A stretch of 34,127 bases of DNA, taken from CAYFIW01 sp964500645 (lineage in GTDB: Bacteria > Chloroflexota > Dehalococcoidia > Lucifugimonadales > UBA826). Below the pieces are notes generated by a model. It was given only the letters and a program-made list of their open reading frames with translations, was not told the DNA's origin and made no database searches. The stretch covers positions 1 through 34,127 of the forward strand of contig CAZCOH010000014.1 of the NCBI GenBank assembly GCA_964500645.1. Direction: 5' to 3'. The position numbers and the translations under genes are program-made. This document shows positions 1 through 7,778 of the stretch, in pieces. Each line of letters opens with the position of its first letter. The stretch's first letter is position 1.

Positions 1-170
1 AGAGGCTCGTAGAACAGAAGAAAATCAAAAAAGATGAAGTCACCGTTGCCTACATTACTGGGAATGGATTAAAAACTATGGAAGCAATGGGAGATTTTGT
101 CACACCTATTGAAACTACGCCAGACTACGAAACATTTCAAACAGAATTATCAAATTTCAAAAATAGTTAA
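1..170 (+). CDS. thrC: Threonine synthase, C-terminal end (partial)
   Basis: Only the last 55 codons are present; the frame starts at base 3 and ends with TAA at 168-170. The visible tail contains V-A-Y-I-T-G-N-G-L-K, the C-terminal signature of PLP-dependent threonine synthases, followed by a short acidic tail. Threonine synthase converts O-phosphohomoserine to threonine and phosphate in the cytoplasm. The next gene begins 22 bases downstream on the same strand, so it probably shares a transcript with the NIL-domain protein and the sulfur carrier. Because the catalytic core lies outside the window, a related PLP enzyme acting on O-phosphohomoserine cannot be excluded. Confidence 0.85.
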   Translation, partial: RLVEQKKIKKDEVTVAYITGNGLKTMEAMGDFVTPIETTPDYETFQTELSNFKNS

Positions 171-192
171 CCCACATATAGTAAGGTAGAGA

Positions 193-435
193 ATGGCAAG
201 TAGAAGAGTTAGATTTACTTTTCCTCAAAATCTTATTACAGAGCCAGTCATTTACAGATTGGGTATAGACTTTGAGATCGTAACCAACATAAGGAGAGCA
301 GACGTGAGGGATGATATGGGGTGGGTAATACTAGAGCTTGAAGGAAAAGACTCGGTGATTGACAAGGGATTAGAATGGGTCACCACTACCGGAGTTAGAG
401 TAGATCCAATTGGTGGTGACATAATAGAAGGATAA
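193..435 (+). CDS. NIL-domain protein
   Basis: This small 80-residue protein consists almost entirely of one NIL domain (ferredoxin-like fold). Residues 5-20 (V-R-F-T-F-P-Q-N-L-I-T-E-P-V-I-Y) match the family opening, with a central L-G-x-D-F-x-I-V and a closing G-W-V-I-L-E-L-E-G strand. NIL domains occur in methionine ABC transporter ATPases and in small proteins linked to sulfur amino acid metabolism, where they are thought to bind a ligand or act as regulatory modules. There are no membrane segments and no metal-binding cysteines, so this is not the NIL-ferredoxin fusion. It lies between thrC and a ThiS/MoaD-like carrier, which suggests a role in homocysteine/threonine branch-point or sulfur metabolism (inference). 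The ATG follows an AAGG-type ribosome binding site. Confidence 0.85.
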   Translation: MASRRVRFTFPQNLITEPVIYRLGIDFEIVTNIRRADVRDDMGWVILELEGKDSVIDKGLEWVTTTGVRVDPIGGDIIEG

Positions 436-483
436 CCTTTTCACTTAGCGCACCGGCAATATGTGAAAACTATGGAGGAAAAA

Positions 484-762
484 ATGAGTGCAACAGTTAG
501 GATTCCCACACCACTTAGAAAGGTGACAAACGGAGAAGACAAGGCCTCAGTAGAGGCTACGACAATGTCAGAGGTGGTGGAATCGTTGGAAAATCAATTC
601 CCTGGACTTAAAGAAAGAATATGTGAACCAACTGGTGAACTAAGAAGTTTCGTTAACGTTTATATAAACGGAGAAGACATTAGATTCGTAAATGGAATGT
701 CTAGTAGTGTAGCGTCAGGTGATGAAATAAGTATTGTCCCTGCCGTCGCCGGGGGCAGCTAG
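484..762 (+). CDS. MoaD/ThiS-family sulfur carrier ending Gly-Gly-Ser
   Basis: This is a 92-residue ubiquitin-like sulfur carrier. The beta-grasp pattern is visible: an N-terminal strand (A-T-V-R-I-P-T-P-L-R), a helix with V-V-E-S-L-E-N-Q-F-P-G-L, the F-V-N-V-Y-I-N-G-E-D-I-R strand, and a closing D-E-I-S-I-V-P-A-V-A-G-G. In this family the terminal Gly-Gly is adenylated and converted to a thiocarboxylate that donates sulfur for molybdopterin, thiamine, cysteine or homocysteine synthesis. Here one extra Ser follows the Gly-Gly, so the protein should need proteolytic trimming. The ATG at 484 is preferred over GTG 463 or ATG 472 because GGAGG lies five bases before it. No MoaE, ThiG or molybdopterin genes are nearby. 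The neighbours thrC and NIL favour sulfur amino acid synthesis. Confidence 0.85.
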   Translation: MSATVRIPTPLRKVTNGEDKASVEATTMSEVVESLENQFPGLKERICEPTGELRSFVNVYINGEDIRFVNGMSSSVASGDEISIVPAVAGGS

Positions 763-825
763 CCTGGCAATTTACGCACGCTTTGAATTTAGCCACTGTG
801 TTTCGGTGTTTAGTCAGCGTTTTAG

Positions 826-1935
826 TTAGGAACTTGAAACCGGCACATAATCTGACCTGAATGAATCGTGGAATTCATGGAATTTACTGGTCATAATTGC
901 TTCGCGCATGTCCCTTGTGAGATTGTTAATAAACGTTATGTTGTGAATTGATGCCAATCTGTATGCTAAGTATTCTCGTGCCTTGAATAAATGATGTAAA
1001 TATCCGGTTGAAAACTTGAGACAAGTATAGCAACGGCAATCTTTGTCAATTGGAGAATCCACACCTCTAAATCTAGAAGTGTTCACATTTACTCTGCCCT
1101 TTCTAGTAAAAAGAGCGCCGTTCCTAGCAACCCTAGTAGGCAAAACGCAGTCAAACATATCAATTCCGTTTGCAACATTTTCTACTAAATCTTCAGGTGA
1201 TCCTACACCCATCAGGTAACGAGGTTTTTCATTAGGTAATAAATCCGCAGTTTTACCCGCAATTCTATACATATCAGCTTTTGATTCCCCAACGCTAAGT
1301 CCCCCGATGGAATATCCTGGCATATCAAGAGACGTCATGAATTCCGCAGATTGCTCCCTAAGATCATCATATATACCTCCTTGCACAATGCCGAATAGGG
1401 CCTGCTCATCATTTTTCTTTGACTCTAAACATATCTGCATCCATTCCGAGGTTTTATCTAACCCAATTTTCAAAGATATTTTGTCTGAAGTAGTTGGCAA
1501 ACATACATCAAGAGGCATAATAATGTCAGAACCCAAATTTTCTTGAATTTTTACTATGGATTGAGGCGTGATCATATGTTCACTTCCATCAATATGTGAT
1601 CGGAATTTAATTCCATCATCATGAATTTTCCTTAGATCCCTCAAACTAAATCCTTGAAAGCCTCCACTATCGGTTAAAATCGGACGATCCCAACCCATAA
1701 ACTTATGCAGCCCTCCCATCCTAGAAATTAATTCATCACCTGGCCTCAGGTATAAATGATAAGCATTGCTTAAAATAATCTGAGATCCCGCTTCCAGCAA
1801 ATCATCTGGGGAAACGGCTTTAACAGAGCCTTGAGTTGCTACTGGCATAAAAACCGGAGTTTCAACACACCCGTGAGGAGTCTCTAAAAGGCCCGCTCGA
1901 GCCTTATTGTCAGTAGCTTCTATAGTGAATTTCAC
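826..1935 (-). CDS. tgt: Queuine tRNA-ribosyltransferase (tRNA-guanine transglycosylase)
   Basis: The enzyme exchanges guanine-34 for preQ1 in GUN-anticodon tRNAs, a queuosine pathway step. The 369-residue protein is full length. D89-S-G-G-F-Q94 carries the active-site Asp, D143 and C145 sit in the substrate pocket, G211-G-L-S-V-G-E217 is the preQ1 loop, and D262 in F-D-C-V-L-P-T-R is the nucleophile. The zinc site is C300/C302/C305/H331 with the spacing of the Zymomonas enzyme. Small departures are G95 after D-S-G-G-F-Q (usually Val) and V144 in place of the usual Glu. The start is GTG at 1935, preceded by AGGTAA; no nearer ATG fits. It ends the aroK-aroB-TauE-tgt run and no other queuosine gene is present. 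Confidence 0.97.
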   Translation of the reverse strand: MKFTIEATDNKARAGLLETPHGCVETPVFMPVATQGSVKAVSPDDLLEAGSQIILSNAYHLYLRPGDELISRMGGLHKFMGWDRPILTDSGGFQGFSLRDLRKIHDDGIKFRSHIDGSEHMITPQSIVKIQENLGSDIIMPLDVCLPTTSDKISLKIGLDKTSEWMQICLESKKNDEQALFGIVQGGIYDDLREQSAEFMTSLDMPGYSIGGLSVGESKADMYRIAGKTADLLPNEKPRYLMGVGSPEDLVENVANGIDMFDCVLPTRVARNGALFTRKGRVNVNTSRFRGVDSPIDKDCRCYTCLKFSTGYLHHLFKAREYLAYRLASIHNITFINNLTRDMREAIMTSKFHEFHDSFRSDYVPVSSS

Positions 1936-1945
1936 AAATAATTAC

Positions 1946-2854
1946 CTAATGGATTATCTGTAGAGAATATGAATTAGACCAAACACCTTGAATTATTAAT
2001 TGAATACCTAGAAGTATTACCACTAACAATAAAATTCTTAAGATCCAAAGACCATTTACAATTTCCAAAAGCCTAGCCCCTATTTGACCCCCTACTATCA
2101 ACCCGATCCCAGACCATAAAGCTATAGGATACCAATACACATTACCCATATATGCGTGTACCGCTGCACCCATTGTCGAATATATAGACAGCGCGAATAT
2201 TGACGTAGCAACTGCGACCTGTACTGGAAATCCAAACCCAGAAATTAAAACAGGTGTCCTCAAAAATCCACCACCAGTTCCAAAAAAACTTGATACGAAA
2301 CCAAGAAAAACATTAAAAGTGAAACATAATGACTCATTAAAACGAAAAACGTATGAAACACCTTTTTGAGTTAGGATTTTTCTTTCCTTGACGGTGAAAT
2401 ACAGCCATTTCCGAGTAGGTTTTGGTACACCTATAGAATTTGTTTTATGAAATTCGTTTCCATCAATTGAATCTCGCTCCCTAACATTTGGACGCACGCT
2501 GATTACTATTCCTAAAATTACCAACATCAGACCAAATAAAATATTAAAAAGCTCTGGTGCTGCAACATTTAATAACAATGGAGCTAGCACCGATCCAGGA
2601 ACTGCAGCTACAGAGAACAAAAACCCACTACGATAGTCCACAAGTCCAGTTCGCTTGTAGGCTAACATTCCTGAGACACTGTTAACCGACACTAATACCA
2701 GTGAGGTACCTGCAGCAATTGCTGGTTCTATGTTAAAAAACAAAAGGAGAGCCGGAGCTAATATAACTCCTCCACCTGCACCGACTAAGATCCCATATGT
2801 TCCTGTCACTACACCAAGAAGCAGGTAAGGTATTGCCTCTACGAGGCTTTCCAT
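1946..2854 (-). CDS. TauE/SafE-family membrane permease
   Basis: This 302-residue integral membrane protein shows the two-repeat architecture of the TauE/SafE (DUF81) family. The glycine-rich hallmark occurs twice, as G-T-Y-G-I-L-V-G-A-G-G-G near residue 20 and G-F-V-S-S-F-F-G-T-G-G-G near residue 190. Around eight hydrophobic segments are interrupted by a charged loop at about residues 120-170. Members export or import sulfite, sulfoacetate, taurine-derived anions or other small organic anions; the substrate here cannot be read from sequence. Its ATG abuts the aroB stop codon directly and its stop lies ten bases before tgt, so it is translationally linked to both. The aro/tgt context gives no clear substrate clue. 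Confidence 0.88.
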   Translation of the reverse strand: MESLVEAIPYLLLGVVTGTYGILVGAGGGVILAPALLLFFNIEPAIAAGTSLVLVSVNSVSGMLAYKRTGLVDYRSGFLFSVAAVPGSVLAPLLLNVAAPELFNILFGLMLVILGIVISVRPNVRERDSIDGNEFHKTNSIGVPKPTRKWLYFTVKERKILTQKGVSYVFRFNESLCFTFNVFLGFVSSFFGTGGGFLRTPVLISGFGFPVQVAVATSIFALSIYSTMGAAVHAYMGNVYWYPIALWSGIGLIVGGQIGARLLEIVNGLWILRILLLVVILLGIQLIIQGVWSNSYSLQIIH

Positions 2855-3994
2855 CTAAGCTTTTCCATCCATTTCTAACGGTTGAACATCTTTTATTACA
2901 AAATTTACTGCATCCAAAACATAGTTTTTCGGTATCCTGTTATTTGTTACGGCATTTCCTAATCCATTTAAGAGTACCCAATTGACAATCCCGTCAGATG
3001 TTTTTTTGTCAGAAGTCGTGGCTTCAATTATTTCCTCTGCAACCAAATTCTGTGCCTTTACCGGCAACCCATAAGCCTTGAGAACATCCTCTTGTCTACT
3101 CACTTCTTCTTTCCCTAACACACCCGCAAGTTGACCTATTTTCGCCGCAGCCATCATACCTATACTCACCGCCTCACCGTGTAAATATTTTGTATAACCG
3201 GTAGAGGACTCTATAGCATGCCCAATAGTGTGCCCATAGTTCAATAGAATTCTTATTCCAAGAGTTTCCCTCTCATCTCTCGACACAACATTTGCCTTAA
3301 TAGCTACACTTTTCCTGATAATTTCTGTAGCTATATTCCTATCCAAAGATCTAACTTCTTTGACTCGACTTTCAAAAGTTCCTAGAAGATCTTTGTCAAG
3401 TATTAGACCGTGTTTAATTGCTTCAGCCCATCCTGAATTTAGTTCACGTTCAGGTAATGAAACAAGAGTCTCGACATCCGACAGAACGAATTTAGGCTGA
3501 TAAAATGCCCCCACTAAATTTTTACCTTGAGGAAGATCAACCGCAACTTTACCACCAATAGAAGCATCCATCATAGCCAACAAAGTCGTCGGAATCTGCA
3601 CAAAGGGCATACCTCTCAAATAAGTGGCTGCCACAAATCCAGCCATGTCTCCTACAACTCCTCCACCAACAGCCACTATTAAGTGCCTTCGCTCTGCCTT
3701 ACGCCCAGCTAGCCAACTATAAATTTGTTGAACCGTTTCCAAAGTCTTACTCGATTCCCCTGGAGGAACTATATACATGTGCGATGCAATACCAGATTTC
3801 TCCATTGAAATTTGAACTTTTCTTGCATGCTCTGAGACACTTTCGTCTGTAATAATATAAGAGCACGATGGAGATAAATATTCTTTAGTTCTTTTCCCAA
3901 TATCATTGAGGATTCCCCATCCAACCCACACAGGATAATTACCACCCGTCGTTTCTACTTTAGCGGCAAGGTCTGAAGTAACGTTCTTACTCAT
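2855..3994 (-). CDS. aroB: 3-dehydroquinate synthase
   Basis: Second enzyme of the shikimate pathway: converts DAHP to 3-dehydroquinate using NAD and a divalent metal. The protein has 379 residues, normal for the family. The NAD-binding G-G-G-V-V-G-D-M-A-G-F (residues 110-120) and Q-I-P-T-T-L-L-A-M-M-D-A-S-I-G-G-K-V (133-150) are intact. The metal ligands are E191 (W-A-E-A-I-K-H-G), H255 (N-Y-G-H-T-I-G-H-A) and H272 (L-H-G-E-A-V-S-I-G). It overlaps the end of aroK by eight bases, the usual aroKB pairing, and its stop touches the start of the TauE/SafE gene. No other shikimate gene lies in the window. Confidence 0.98.
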   Translation of the reverse strand: MSKNVTSDLAAKVETTGGNYPVWVGWGILNDIGKRTKEYLSPSCSYIITDESVSEHARKVQISMEKSGIASHMYIVPPGESSKTLETVQQIYSWLAGRKAERRHLIVAVGGGVVGDMAGFVAATYLRGMPFVQIPTTLLAMMDASIGGKVAVDLPQGKNLVGAFYQPKFVLSDVETLVSLPERELNSGWAEAIKHGLILDKDLLGTFESRVKEVRSLDRNIATEIIRKSVAIKANVVSRDERETLGIRILLNYGHTIGHAIESSTGYTKYLHGEAVSIGMMAAAKIGQLAGVLGKEEVSRQEDVLKAYGLPVKAQNLVAEEIIEATTSDKKTSDGIVNWVLLNGLGNAVTNNRIPKNYVLDAVNFVIKDVQPLEMDGKA

Positions 3995-4520
3995 AATCCA
4001 ATCCTTCTATAATTTTATAAGCAACTTCTTCTGGACCAAATAACTCCGTATCGATTATTAAATCAGCATTACAAAGGTAAGCACCTTCTCTTTCCAATAG
4101 TAGTTCCCGAATTCTATCAAGAGGATTATTAGAGAAAAGCATAGGCCTATCAGCCTTTTCACCTAACTCTGATGAATGTTGTAACAAACGTTCGTATATA
4201 GTCTCAGGACTGGCAGTAAGACACACAATTTTGCCAGTCTCAGCCATGATAGATCTGTTTTCAATTAAAGTAGGTAATCCACCACCTGTAGATACGACCT
4301 GCATCTCTTTATTGGAAATGGATACCAATAGATCTGTCTCCAATTTCCGAAATCCATCTTCTCCGACCGAAGCAAATATTTCAGATATAAGGCAATCTTC
4401 TCTAAGCTCTATTTCAGAGTCCATATCTACGTATTTAAGTTTCAATACATTTGAGAGTATTTCGCCAGACGTAGATTTACCAGTACCAGAGAATCCAATT
4501 AGGTAAATATTAAAATTCAT
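3987..4520 (-). CDS. aroK: Shikimate kinase
   Basis: Phosphorylates shikimate at the 3-OH with ATP. The 177-residue protein starts at the ATG at 4518-4520; upstream extension would need a TTG at 4571 and adds 17 residues that do not resemble the family. The Walker A motif G-F-S-G-T-G-K-S-T is near the N-terminus. It is followed by D-M-D-S-E-I-E (Mg and shikimate binding), F-R-K-L-E, the S-T-G-G-G-L shikimate loop and R-P-M-L in the lid. It is the first gene of a minus-strand run continuing into aroB, TauE/SafE and tgt. Its upstream region (4521-4623) is shared divergently with rph and presumably holds both promoters; I see no convincing ribosome binding site. Confidence 0.95.
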   Translation of the reverse strand: MNFNIYLIGFSGTGKSTSGEILSNVLKLKYVDMDSEIELREDCLISEIFASVGEDGFRKLETDLLVSISNKEMQVVSTGGGLPTLIENRSIMAETGKIVCLTASPETIYERLLQHSSELGEKADRPMLFSNNPLDRIRELLLEREGAYLCNADLIIDTELFGPEEVAYKIIEGLDYE

Positions 4521-4623
4521 ATTTAATGCATAATAGTTGTCATATTGAAAGTTACAAATAACAGTAAACAAAGTCTACAACAAACTAAGCCACAAACTGT
4601 ACATTGAGTAGAAAGAGGGAAAA

Positions 4624-5334
4624 ATGCGAATTGACGGCAGAGGATACATTGAACCTAGAGCAATTGAAATTATCACCGGACCAATGGAATTTGCTGATGG
4701 ATCTGTCATTATCTCCACTGGAAAAACTAAGATCCTTTGCTCTGCAAGCATTGAAGAAAAAACCCCTCCATTTCTAGAGGGATCGGGACAGGGATGGATA
4801 ACGGCTGAGTATTCCATGCTTCCTGGTTCTACTTCCCCAAGAAAACAACGAGAAAAACAACCCCGTGGCAGATCACAAGAAATACAAAGACTAATAGGAA
4901 GATCTTTACGTGCCGGGGTAGACTTATCGAAATTGGGGCCTAGGACAATAAATATAGATTGCGATGTGATGCAAGCCGATGGAGGAACCCGCACAGCATC
5001 TATAAGCGGCGGTTATGTCGCTCTAAAAATGGCGATTAGTAAATTACGCAAAGAAGGCCTGGTAAGTGATAGTGACATATCAACAAAAATAGCTGCGACA
5101 AGTATCGGGATTTTCGGAAAAGATGTAATGCTAGATTTGTGCTATCTAGAAGATTCTAGCGCTGACGCGGATTTCAACATCGTTATGGCTGAAGACATGA
5201 AAATCATAGAGATTCAAGGAGGTGCTGAGAGAAATCGATTTAACAGATCTATGGTTAATGATGTCATGGACGCAGCAGAAATAGGGATCACCAAACTTTT
5301 TCAAGAGCAAAATAAAATCCTAGGAGATCTATAA
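4624..5334 (+). CDS. rph: Ribonuclease PH
   Basis: Phosphorolytic 3'-to-5' exoribonuclease that trims tRNA 3' ends. The 236-residue protein begins R-I-D-G-R, has the family core G-W-I-T-A-E-Y-S-M-L-P-G-S-T (residues 57-70), the R-G-R-S-Q-E-I-Q-R-L-I-G-R-S-L-R stretch and the phosphate-binding G-G-T-R-T-A near residue 120. Its length is typical. A strong ribosome binding site (GAGGG) precedes the ATG. It is divergent from aroK. The frequent partner rdgB (NTP pyrophosphatase) is not next to it; the next gene is an unrelated lipoprotein after a 138-base gap that contains no other gene. Confidence 0.97.
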   Translation: MRIDGRGYIEPRAIEIITGPMEFADGSVIISTGKTKILCSASIEEKTPPFLEGSGQGWITAEYSMLPGSTSPRKQREKQPRGRSQEIQRLIGRSLRAGVDLSKLGPRTINIDCDVMQADGGTRTASISGGYVALKMAISKLRKEGLVSDSDISTKIAATSIGIFGKDVMLDLCYLEDSSADADFNIVMAEDMKIIEIQGGAERNRFNRSMVNDVMDAAEIGITKLFQEQNKILGDL

Positions 5335-5472
5335 ACTAACACAGAGTAATTAATTGAAACCTGGATAAATTAACCTGAAAAAGATCCTGGAATAACTATG
5401 TTGAACAGTAATTCTGCTGTAAGACTATTAATACAGAAAATTTAACTTCTAAAAATTCGGGATAACAAATTA

Positions 5473-5913
5473 ATGAAATTGGCTTTTTGGATTTCGGGGG
5501 GAATTATCGTTACTTTGATATCGATTTTTGCTTCTTGTTCCTTTTTCGACGATATTGACGATTTGAAAGAAGGAAGCCCCGAAAAAATTGTACAAATATA
5601 CCTTAATAATGTCATTGACCGCGAATTCACTCAGGCCTATAACACTCTGGACCTAACTACCAAAGAAAATTGTCCCATTGAAAAATTTGTTATGACTTCA
5701 ATTGACACATCAGAATCTTTAAAGGGAAACACAATAAACCTAAATTCCGTAGATGTTTTTGATGATAATGCAATAGTAGTTGTAGAAATCTCTTCGATAG
5801 AAAACTCAGGGTTTTTCTCTACATATGAAAATATAAGATCAGAAACTCTGTTTCTAAAATTTAGAAACAATACCTGGTCAATCACTGGAGCCAGTTTTAA
5901 CCAAATTTGCTGA
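5473..5913 (+). CDS. Small lipoprotein, NTF2-like fold suspected
   Basis: This 146-residue protein has a clear lipoprotein signal: a short basic start, a hydrophobic segment (residues 4-20) and the lipobox F-A-S-C with Cys22 as the lipidation site. After an acidic linker, residues 34-70 (S-P-E-K-I-V-Q-I-Y-L-N-N-V-I-D-R-E-F-T-Q-A-Y) look like the first helices of an NTF2-like or DUF4878-type domain, followed by beta-strand-like alternation to the end (F-R-N-N-T-W-S-I-T-G). The function is unknown; a surface-anchored binding or accessory protein is plausible. It ends 40 bases before the large DUF5671-repeat membrane protein on the same strand, so the two may be co-expressed. It stops with TGA, evidence that TGA terminates in this genome. 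Confidence 0.75.
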   Translation: MKLAFWISGGIIVTLISIFASCSFFDDIDDLKEGSPEKIVQIYLNNVIDREFTQAYNTLDLTTKENCPIEKFVMTSIDTSESLKGNTINLNSVDVFDDNAIVVVEISSIENSGFFSTYENIRSETLFLKFRNNTWSITGASFNQIC

Positions 5914-5953
5914 CAACCAACAAAACAAGCAGGTTATAAATACAAATTAAGTC

Positions 5954-7750
5954 ATGACCGATCTTCTAAGTTTTACACCATTTTTACTTGTAATCGCGAT
6001 TACTATAGCCTCCATATATAAATTTTTTGCGTTCAAAACAACCCAATCCACAGACTCTGGCGGCAAAGTTTCTAGAAGCTTGTATTTCTACGTAATAAGT
6101 TTTATTACCCTTGGAATGACGACGTTTGGGATTATCTTATTAATTCAATCCCTGTTGGAAATGACATTTTCTCAAACCCTTGTTTCAGGCCCGAATGAAA
6201 GGATTGCTCTAGGTCTCGCACTCAGTTTAGTCGGCCTACCAATATGGATCTTTCACTGGAGAATAGTCTCAAAAGAACTTAAAAATGATATTTCTACAAA
6301 AAATTCCCCTATAAATGCAGTCTATACATATTTAATCTTATCAATATCAATCTCAATCCTAATCAATTCAGGATACTCAGTCCTCACCGCATTAATTGGA
6401 GATAAAGAACATGCATGGTACCAAGTTTCTTCCTTGTTGGTACTTTCGGCAGTTTGGACATATCACTGGAAGTTATCTTTAACAAATAGAGGTCTTGAAC
6501 AAAACATAGTTTTAATCAAACAAATATATATTTACGGAACAAGTTTTATATCTTTGATGATTTTGTCATTTGCTTTTTCAGGTTTACTACATTCCCTCAC
6601 CCAATTAATCTATGATTCATTATTTGATAACTCATTGACTCTAAATTCCAGTGAAAACAGAGAATTCATTACCGGTCGTCGATTTATATCAATTCTTATA
6701 CCAAGCCTAATAGTATGGACAGTACATTGGCTTCTTATCGCGGTCAAAGAGGAATCCAATCGCGTAAAAACTTTATATCTTTATACGGCCACCATAGTGG
6801 TAGGTGGTATAACTTCATTGATTGCCATTTCGTCTTTATTGCATGGAGTACTATCCATAATAATAGGAACAAACATCCCTGAAAGTGGAGAGAGAATCGA
6901 TCAAGCGCCAGCAGCAATTAGCGCACTTATAGTTGGATTGTCCCTCCTCTACTACCACCAAAGATTGATTTTTGAAAATTCTGAAGAAGGAAATGGCATC
7001 TTTGGGACAAGTCGAGAATTGAGATTATTTGGATATGCGTTTTCTGTAATCGCTTTACTGATTTTAGCCCCTGGAATATCTTCAATATCTCAAACAATTT
7101 TGAATGCGCTCACTCAACCATTTGAATTTGTCGAACCATCCACAGAAAGTTGGAAAGACAACTTTGTGTCTGGCTTAACAATGATTCTAATCGGTTCTAC
7201 ATTATGGATCTGTTGTAAAAAATACATCATAAACAGAATAGAAATTACGGATAGTTATCACGATTCATTACCCAAAATTTACTTCAATGTTGTCTTTGGC
7301 ATAGGAATATTTGTAGCTGTCCCTGCTTTGTCGACGTTGATATTCTTTATCCTGAGAGATATTTTGGCAGGGGAAATAGGTATAGAGACAGTGAGATCAT
7401 CCCGCTTACCAATATCAACTTTAATATCTTTTGCATTTATAGTTCCATATCACTATTGGCTCTATAAAAATAATCCTCCCAAAACACCTTATGAACAAAC
7501 GAACCGTGCAACTATTAGAAAGCATGTTATGCTTCTCGCCCCCCTTAATAGCTCATTTTTCATAGCCGAATTAGAAGAGGCTTTGGGATACGAAGTCAAT
7601 TCAGTATCATGGACGGATTCCGGAGCATCTAATATCAATCTAGACAACGCGAATACACCTGAATTATGTATTGCTATAGAGGGGGCCATTGGGGAAAATG
7701 TTGTGGTGATCCCCGAGGCATCCGGAGTTCGTGTCTATTCTTACAATTGA
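5954..7750 (+). CDS. Polytopic membrane protein with six DUF5671-like repeats
   Basis: This 598-residue integral membrane protein begins with one N-terminal transmembrane segment (about 8-27). Six related units of two membrane helices follow, at about 40-107, 120-176, 187-265, 270-340, 352-425 and 438-505. Each opens with an aromatic/Leu-rich helix (L-Y-F-Y, V-Y-T-Y, I-Y-I-Y, L-Y-L-Y and similar). Each closes with a helix ending in an aromatic-His motif (F-H-W, Y-H-W, V-H-W, Y-H-Q, then C-C-K in unit 5, and Y-H-Y). This matches the DUF5671 family, which has no established function. A soluble C-terminal tail (about 520-598) is not recognised. The preceding lipoprotein gene may be co-transcribed. 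The recurring His could bind a ligand or heme, but that is speculation. Confidence 0.8.
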   Translation: MTDLLSFTPFLLVIAITIASIYKFFAFKTTQSTDSGGKVSRSLYFYVISFITLGMTTFGIILLIQSLLEMTFSQTLVSGPNERIALGLALSLVGLPIWIFHWRIVSKELKNDISTKNSPINAVYTYLILSISISILINSGYSVLTALIGDKEHAWYQVSSLLVLSAVWTYHWKLSLTNRGLEQNIVLIKQIYIYGTSFISLMILSFAFSGLLHSLTQLIYDSLFDNSLTLNSSENREFITGRRFISILIPSLIVWTVHWLLIAVKEESNRVKTLYLYTATIVVGGITSLIAISSLLHGVLSIIIGTNIPESGERIDQAPAAISALIVGLSLLYYHQRLIFENSEEGNGIFGTSRELRLFGYAFSVIALLILAPGISSISQTILNALTQPFEFVEPSTESWKDNFVSGLTMILIGSTLWICCKKYIINRIEITDSYHDSLPKIYFNVVFGIGIFVAVPALSTLIFFILRDILAGEIGIETVRSSRLPISTLISFAFIVPYHYWLYKNNPPKTPYEQTNRATIRKHVMLLAPLNSSFFIAELEEALGYEVNSVSWTDSGASNINLDNANTPELCIAIEGAIGENVVVIPEASGVRVYSYN

Positions 7751-7778
7751 ACTACTTGGCTATAATACTTTGTGAAAC

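Noticed and set aside
463..483. Longer start (GTG 463) for the sulfur carrier
   Set aside because: GGAGG lies five bases before ATG 484, and the extra residues do not fit the fold.
763..825. Terminator between the convergent sulfur carrier and tgt genes
   Set aside because: Only weak imperfect complementarity and no proper T-run were found.
4575..4994. 139-residue open frame antisense to rph
   Set aside because: It lies opposite a clear RNase PH gene, has no recognisable domain, and is a codon-bias shadow.
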